A stretch of 20,010 nucleotides of DNA from Betaproteobacteria bacterium (GTDB lineage: Bacteria > Pseudomonadota > Gammaproteobacteria > Burkholderiales > SG8-39): assembly GCA_012274205.1 (NCBI GenBank), contig JAAOZY010000330.1, positions 1-20,010 of the forward strand, in the 5' to 3' direction. The number at the start of each line of letters is the position of its first letter. Position 1 is the stretch's first letter. Position numbers and translations under genes: made by a program. Shown in pieces: positions 13,495 through 20,010 of the stretch. The notes under the pieces were generated by a model, which was not told the origin of the DNA, searched no databases, and saw only the letters and a list, made by a program, of their open reading frames with translations.

Positions 13495-14800
13495 CAGCCT
13501 CTGCCCAGCATCCTTTGCGGCAGGTAAGTGACCATGTCCGGGAAGATCCAGATGATCGCGACTGCGGCCACCATCAGCAGGAAGAACGGCAGCGCGTGCT
13601 TGCCGATGCTGAAGATGTCCTTGCCGGTCATGCCCTGCAGCACGTACAGATTGAAGCCTACCGGCGGGGTGATTTGCGCCATTTCCACCACCAGCACGAT
13701 GAAGATGCCGAACCACAGAAGATCGATATGTGCCGCCTGCACCGTAGGCAGGATTACCGCCGAAGTCAGCACGACCATCGAAATGCCGTCGATGAAACAG
13801 CCGAGCACGATGTACAGCAGCGTCAGCACAGCGATCAGCATTACCGGCGAGAGCGCCTGCTTGGTGATCCAGGCCGCCATTGCTTCCGGGATGCCGGTAA
13901 AGGCCATTGCCGTGGTAAGGAAGGCCGCACCGGTCAGAATGAAGGCGATCATGCAGGACGTGCGCATCGCGCCCATGACGCTGTCGGAGAACGTTTTCCA
14001 GTCGAGCGAGCCCGAGACCAGCGACAGGATGAGCGAGCCCACCACGCCGAGCACCGCCGCTTCCGTAGGTGTCGCGATGCCGCTGTAGATGGAGCCGATC
14101 ACCGCAGCGATCAGCAGCACCGTGGGGATGAGCAGACGCGAGGCGTACAGCTTCTGCGCGAAGCTCATGTGTATATCCGAGGGCGGCGTCTTGTCCGGAT
14201 TGAGCAGGGACCAGAGGATGATGTAGCCGGAGAACAGGCTCATCAGCATGATCCCGGGCACCACGCCGGCGATGAACAGCCGCGCGATGGAAACATTGGC
14301 CGCGACGCCATAGACGATCATGATGATCGAGGGCGGAATCAGCAAGCCGAGGGTGCCCGCGCCGGCGAGCGAGCCGATGACCATGGGTTCGTGGTAGCCG
14401 CGCTTGAGCAGCTCCGGTACGGTCATTTTGCCGATGGTGGCGGCGGTGGCCGCGGACGAGCCCGAAATCGCCGCGAAAATGCCGCAGCCGATCACTTGCA
14501 ATGCATCAGTCTGCCGGGCAGCGCAGTGAGCCAGGGCGCGAGGCCGCGGAACATGTCTTCCGATATGCGGCTGCGGAACAGGATCTCCCCCATCCAGATG
14601 AACAGGGGCAGTGCGGTGAGCGACCAGCTCGCGCTCGAACCCCACACCGTGGTCGCCATGAGCTTGCCCACCGGAGTCGAGGTAAACAGCTCCATCGCCG
14701 CAAAGCCCATCGCAAGCAGCACCAGCGCGATCCAAACGCCGCCGGCGAGCAGCACGCCCAGGAGTGCGAGCAGGAACAGGGTGATGCCGAGGGTGTTCAT
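13494..14800 (-). pseudogene. dctM: TRAP transporter large permease DctM, frameshifted as read
   Basis: From ATG 14800 the DctM N-terminus runs MNTLGITLFLLALLGVLLAG to LTALPGRLMHCK and then stops at TGA (14494-14492). The rest of the protein continues at once in another frame: QVIGCGIFAAISGSSAATAA onward, to LPQRMLGRG and the stop at 13494-13496. Adding one base between CAT (14503-14501) and CAA (14498-14496) would give H-x-Q-V-I-G-C-G, as in intact DctM proteins, and a product of about 435 residues, the normal length. All other family features (GSSAATAATIG, LIPPSIIMIVYG, ITPPVGFNLYVLQG, about 12 membrane spans) are intact, so the damage is recent or is a sequence error. DctM is the channel-forming 12-TM subunit of the Na+-coupled TRAP system. 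Confidence 0.88.
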
Positions 14801-14803
14801 GGT

Positions 14804-15331
14804 TTAGAGATTCTCCGACATCGCGATTTTCTTTGTCCGCTCGGCCACCAGGTACGAGGGCGTGCCGCCGGCGAGCAAAACGAGGAGATCGTCCAGCAGC
14901 GCGATCGCCATGATGATCAGACCCAGGGCCATGCCGCTTTGGGGCAGCCACAAGGGCACCGGCACCAGGCCCTGCGATACGTCGTTGATGATATGCGAAG
15001 TCCAGGCCATGTCGATCGCGTACCAGGCGAAGTAGCAGACCAGAAACGTGCTCGTGCCCAGGCACAGGGTTTCCAGCGTCCGGCGCGCGCGGCCATGGAA
15101 GCGGTCGATGAGCATTGCGACGCGAATGTGCTCGTTGCGGCGATAAGTGTGCGCCAGGCCAAGAAACGACGAGGCCGCCATGCAGAAGCCGGCGAAATCG
15201 TCGAACGAATACGCATCGAATCCGAGCACGCGGCCGCTGATTTGCGCCAGCGACAAGGCCGCGATCAGGATCAGGAAAATCCCGGCGAGAATGCCGGAGC
15301 CGGTGTAGAGCCAGTCGAGAAATCTTCGCAT
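14804..15331 (-). CDS. dctQ: TRAP transporter small permease DctQ
   Basis: 175 residues with four hydrophobic segments (about 13-35, 50-65, 90-112 and 135-157), the DctQ topology. Family-typical stretches are FDDFAGFCMAASSFLGLAHT and RRNEHIRVAMLIDRFHGRAR, the basic segment between the second and third spans. DctQ is the small inner-membrane subunit that pairs with DctM to move the substrate captured by DctP. The dctM ATG follows its TAA after 3 nt, so the two are coupled. Upstream, 176 nt separate it from dctP and contain a stem-loop. Confidence 0.93.
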   Translation of the reverse strand: MRRFLDWLYTGSGILAGIFLILIAALSLAQISGRVLGFDAYSFDDFAGFCMAASSFLGLAHTYRRNEHIRVAMLIDRFHGRARRTLETLCLGTSTFLVCYFAWYAIDMAWTSHIINDVSQGLVPVPLWLPQSGMALGLIIMAIALLDDLLVLLAGGTPSYLVAERTKKIAMSENL

Positions 15332-15449
15332 GCGCTTGCGCGGTCCTGTTCGATGAAATCGCAGCCGGAGCGTCCTCTGCCATCCGCGTTATCGCGCGAC
15401 AGCGCCGGACCTGTTGCCTGGATCCGGAATCCGGCGGGAATAAAAGGAA

Positions 15450-15492
15450 ACTGCGCGCGGGGCGGTGCGTTTTGCCCCATCCTGCGCGCAGT
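15450..15492 (-). terminator. Terminator-like stem-loop between dctP and dctQ
   Basis: ACTGCGCGC (15450-15458) pairs perfectly with GCGCGCAGT (15484-15492). Inside, GGGGC (15459-15463) pairs with GCCCC (15474-15478), leaving a 10-nt loop and a 5-nt bulge. On the minus strand the stem starts 15 nt after the dctP stop and is followed by TTCCTTTTA. That is the form of a leaky intrinsic terminator or a 3'-end stabiliser, as often found after highly expressed binding-protein genes. Confidence 0.6.
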
Positions 15493-15507
15493 CTGGTTCG
15501 AACCCCG

Positions 15508-16476
15508 CTACTGCAGTTCGTTGAGGATCGCTTGCGCGTCGGGTCCGGTCTTCTTGACCCAGTCCTGCGCCATGGTCTTGCCGATGGCGTTGAGTTCGGC
15601 CGCGAGCTTCGGATTCGGCTTTTGCACGTTGATTCCGTGGCCGGCCATGGTCTTCTTGTAGCCTTCGTTCTCGGCCTCGCTGGTGGCCCAGCCTGCTGCT
15701 TCCGCCTTGGTGGCTGCCGCCAGGACTTCCTTTTGCACCGCCGGATCGAGCTTGGCGAATGCGGCCTTGTTCACGAATACGATGTTGAACGGCAGGAAGG
15801 CTTGCGCGTCGGTGTAATACTTGAGGTAATCCCAGGCCTGGGTATCGACTCCGGTGGAGCCGGAGGTGATCATCGCGTCGACCAGGCCGGTGAGGAAGGC
15901 CTGCGGAATTTCGGGCACCTGCACCGTCGTCGGAATCGCGCCCATCAGCTTGGCAAATTGGGACGTGTCCGGGCTGTAAGTGCGGAATTTCACTCCCTTC
16001 AGGTCGGCGGTGGAATTGAGCGGCTTCTTGGTGTAGATGCCCTGCGGCGGCCAGGGCACGGCGAACAGCAATTTGATGCCCTGCGCGTCCAGTCGCTTTT
16101 CGACATAGGGACGCGCGGCGCGCAACAGTTTCTTCGCCGCCGCGTAATTCGGCGCGAGGAAGGGGTTGGAGTCGAAAGCGAATATCGGATTCTCGTTGGC
16201 CATCGAAGAGACCAGTATCTGGCCGATGTTGACCTGGCCGGTCTGCACGGCGCGCTTGATTTCCGGGGCCTTGATCAGCGAGGCATTGCTGTGCACCACG
16301 ATTTCGAGCTTGCCGCCGCTCGCCGCCTTGACGTCTTCGGCGAACTGCTTCACGTTCTTGGTGTGGAAGTTGCTGTCGGGATAGGGCGTAGGCATGTCCC
16401 ACTTGGTCTGCGCCTGGGCAGTGCCGAAGGCGAGGCCCGCGACCATCGCGGCGAACAGTGTCGGTTTCAATTTCAT
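15508..16476 (-). CDS. dctP: TRAP transporter periplasmic substrate-binding protein DctP
   Basis: 322 residues from ATG 16476, with AGAGGAGAG upstream; an in-frame ATG at 16551 overlaps the end of the FAD gene and lacks a signal peptide. The signal peptide is MKLKPTLFAAMVAGLAFGTA with cleavage after AQA (residue 22). The mature protein has the DctP pattern: FHTKNVKQFAEDVKAASGGK, GQVNIGQILVSSMANENPIF, and the carboxylate-binding arginine R165 in LKGVKFRTYS, followed by PEIPQAFLTGLVDAMITS. The conserved Arg suggests a carboxylate ligand; the identity cannot be read. It lies 52 nt after the FAD oxidoreductase gene, as the second gene of the operon, and is followed by a stem-loop likely to raise its dosage over dctQM. 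Confidence 0.93.
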   Translation of the reverse strand: MKLKPTLFAAMVAGLAFGTAQAQTKWDMPTPYPDSNFHTKNVKQFAEDVKAASGGKLEIVVHSNASLIKAPEIKRAVQTGQVNIGQILVSSMANENPIFAFDSNPFLAPNYAAAKKLLRAARPYVEKRLDAQGIKLLFAVPWPPQGIYTKKPLNSTADLKGVKFRTYSPDTSQFAKLMGAIPTTVQVPEIPQAFLTGLVDAMITSGSTGVDTQAWDYLKYYTDAQAFLPFNIVFVNKAAFAKLDPAVQKEVLAAATKAEAAGWATSEAENEGYKKTMAGHGINVQKPNPKLAAELNAIGKTMAQDWVKKTGPDAQAILNELQ

Positions 16477-16528
16477 GCTTGCTCTCCTCTGTTGATGTCG
16501 TTGCAATCCAATTCGCATCCCGGCCTGT

Positions 16529-17635
16529 TCAAGCCGCGGCCGTCCGCGCAACCAGGTCCGCCAGCGCGAGCGATGCGGTCAGGCCCGGCGACTCGATGCC
16601 GAACAGGTTGATCAGGCCCGCCACGCCATGCTGCTGCGGCCCCTGTATCAGGAAATCGCCGGCCGGCTGGTCCGGGCCGCCCAGCTTGGGCCGTATGCCG
16701 GCGTAGCCCGGCGCCAGCTGACCGTCCTTGAGGCCCGGCCAGTACTCGCGTATCGCCCGGTAAAAGCCGTCTGCGCGGCGCAAGTCGACATCGTAGTCTA
16801 TTTCGGCGATCCATTCCACGTCCGGACCGAAGCGCGCCTGCCCCGCCAAGTCCAGCGTCAGGTGCACGCCCAGGCCGGCGGCTTCCGGCACCGGATAAAT
16901 GAGGTGCGTGAACGGGGAGCGCGCGGCAAGGCTGTAGTAGTTGCCCTTGGCGTAGTGGCAGGGCGGAACTTTCCCGGAAGGAAATCCGCGCAGGGCCGCG
17001 GCTACGGGCTGCGCGTGCAGGCCGGCGCCGTTGATCACGGTGCGCGCGATGATCCGCATCGGCTCCTCGCCCCCGACTTCGAGCAGCACGCCTTCGGCTT
17101 GCACTGCGCCGCCGGTCACCGGGCTGTGCAGCGCGAGCATGGCGCCGCGCTCCTCGGCGTCGCCGCGGTACGCGAGCATCAGGCCGTGGCTGTCGATGAT
17201 GCCGGTGGAGGGCGAGTGCAGCGCCGCCACGCAGTGCAGCTGCGGCTCCATCGCCCTGGCTTCAGCTGCGCTCAGCAGGCGCAGATCGCGCACGCCATTG
17301 GCCTCCGCCTGGGCGCGGATCTTGTGCAGCGTTGCGATTTGCTCCGCCGCGGCAGCCACGATCAGCTTGCCGCAGCGGCGGTGCGCCACGCCGTGCTCTT
17401 CGCAGTAGCGGTACAGCATCTGCCTGCCGGCCACGCAGGTGTCCGCCTTGAGCGATCCCGGCGGGTAATAGATGCCGGCGTGGATGACTTCGCTGTTGCG
17501 CGAGCTGGTTTCGGTGCCGATGGCGCCGGCCGCTTCGAGCACGATGACTTCGCGCCCGGCGCGCGCGAGCGCGCGTGCGCAGGCGAGGCCCACCACGCCG
17601 GCGCCGATGACGACGCAATCTACGCGTTCTGGCAC
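16529..17635 (-). CDS. LhgO/DAO-family FAD-dependent oxidoreductase
   Basis: 368 residues if started at GTG 17635 (PERVDCVVIGAGVVG); the ATG at 17692 adds 19 residues without homology-like features, so GTG is preferred but uncertain. The Rossmann FAD motif is GAGVVG (residues 11-16), ending with EA at the ribose-binding acid. The stretch SRNSEVIHAGIYYPPGSLKA, then CGKLIVA, GIIDSHGLM and FGIESPGLTASLA match the L-2-hydroxyglutarate oxidase branch of the DAO superfamily. The family oxidises 2-hydroxy acids or amino acids and passes electrons to oxygen or quinone. As the first gene of the FAD-dctP-dctQ-dctM-nnr operon, it probably acts on the imported carboxylate or a product of it. The substrate is inference. 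Confidence 0.88.
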   Translation of the reverse strand: MPERVDCVVIGAGVVGLACARALARAGREVIVLEAAGAIGTETSSRNSEVIHAGIYYPPGSLKADTCVAGRQMLYRYCEEHGVAHRRCGKLIVAAAAEQIATLHKIRAQAEANGVRDLRLLSAAEARAMEPQLHCVAALHSPSTGIIDSHGLMLAYRGDAEERGAMLALHSPVTGGAVQAEGVLLEVGGEEPMRIIARTVINGAGLHAQPVAAALRGFPSGKVPPCHYAKGNYYSLAARSPFTHLIYPVPEAAGLGVHLTLDLAGQARFGPDVEWIAEIDYDVDLRRADGFYRAIREYWPGLKDGQLAPGYAGIRPKLGGPDQPAGDFLIQGPQQHGVAGLINLFGIESPGLTASLALADLVARTAAA

Positions 17636-17817
17636 TGGATGCGCGCCGTGTTCCAGGGCGCGGCGATCACAATCTGCGCCGCCGCGCCGCAAGGCATCGC
17701 CGCCTGCGCCTCGCCGGCAAGGGACTCAAGGGAATTCATGGTGAACGAGCGTGATATGATTTTGCGCATCCTAACAGAAGCCCCCGGGCGCGTGAATCGC
17801 GGGCCCCTGCATTTCCC
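17636..17817. promoter_or_regulatory. Divergent intergenic region between the FAD/TRAP operon and 5-oxoprolinase
   Basis: This 182-nt gap separates divergent genes and should hold both promoters. On the plus strand TATGAT (17755-17760) is a good -10 for the oxoprolinase gene, but the -35 position (GAATTC) is poor. I see no clear operator palindrome and no strong Shine-Dalgarno before ATG 17818. A local regulator is not encoded in the window. Confidence 0.35.

Positions 17818-20010
<2,193 letters not shown>

Noticed and set aside
14492..14509. Programmed ribosomal frameshift in dctM
   Set aside because: No slippery heptamer and no clear downstream pseudoknot; DctM is not known to need frameshifting. 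A deletion or sequence error is more likely.
17620..17739. 39-residue minus-strand reading frame (MNSLESLAGEAQAAMPC...) overlapping the FAD gene start
   Set aside because: No ribosome site, no known motif, and its overlap with the GTG start is easily explained by chance; a leader peptide is possible but unsupported.

Overview
The window is high-GC, densely coded bacterial DNA. Gene content and order point to a betaproteobacterium, probably Burkholderiales-like: an MlaE permease with a STAS-type N-terminus, dapA followed by bamC and an MBL hydrolase, a peroxiredoxin of the CTLQAIEF type, and a TRAP transporter with a periplasmic binding protein. This assignment rests on family resemblance read by eye; no search was run. 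I see no prophage, transposase, CRISPR array or rRNA.

Layout. 1-858 (-): 5' part of an MlaE-type lipid ABC permease. 1078-2295 (+): a response-regulator receiver domain fused to a metallo-beta-lactamase (MBL) domain. 2377-2452 (+): tRNA-Arg(CCT). 2629-4959 (+): two small envelope proteins, a VOC-fold protein, a DUF924 protein and a SAM methyltransferase. 5050-7927 (+): dapA, bamC and a YycJ-like MBL hydrolase, a lysine-synthesis and outer-membrane-assembly block. 8171-9077 (-): an alanine-rich lipoprotein with a strong terminator, and a DUF7931-like protein. 9217-11737 (+): a Bcp/PrxQ peroxiredoxin overlapping a SlyD-like prolyl isomerase, then a membrane-anchored FMN/[3Fe-4S] glutamate-synthase-like protein. 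12001-17635 (-): a probable five-gene operon in the order FAD oxidoreductase, TRAP dctP, dctQ, dctM, bifunctional NAD(P)HX repair enzyme (nnr). 17818-20010 (+): 5' part of a fused HyuA-HyuB 5-oxoprolinase, divergent from that operon.

The right-hand block looks like an accessory catabolic locus: uptake of a small carboxylate by a TRAP system, oxidation by an LhgO/DAO-type flavoprotein, and divergent ATP-dependent opening of a cyclic amide such as 5-oxoproline. As read, dctM carries a one-base frameshift, so the transporter is either broken or the read or assembly is wrong there.

The most interesting non-coding signals are: a repeat of about 60 bp that starts at the stop codons of two unrelated genes (4254 and 7924), one copy carrying a roughly 50-nt structured extra arm; a stack of inverted repeats between convergent genes (11742-11918); and a terminator-like stem-loop between dctP and dctQ. 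The best protein-level oddity is the receiver-MBL fusion. I found nothing I would call a clearly new defence or mobile system.
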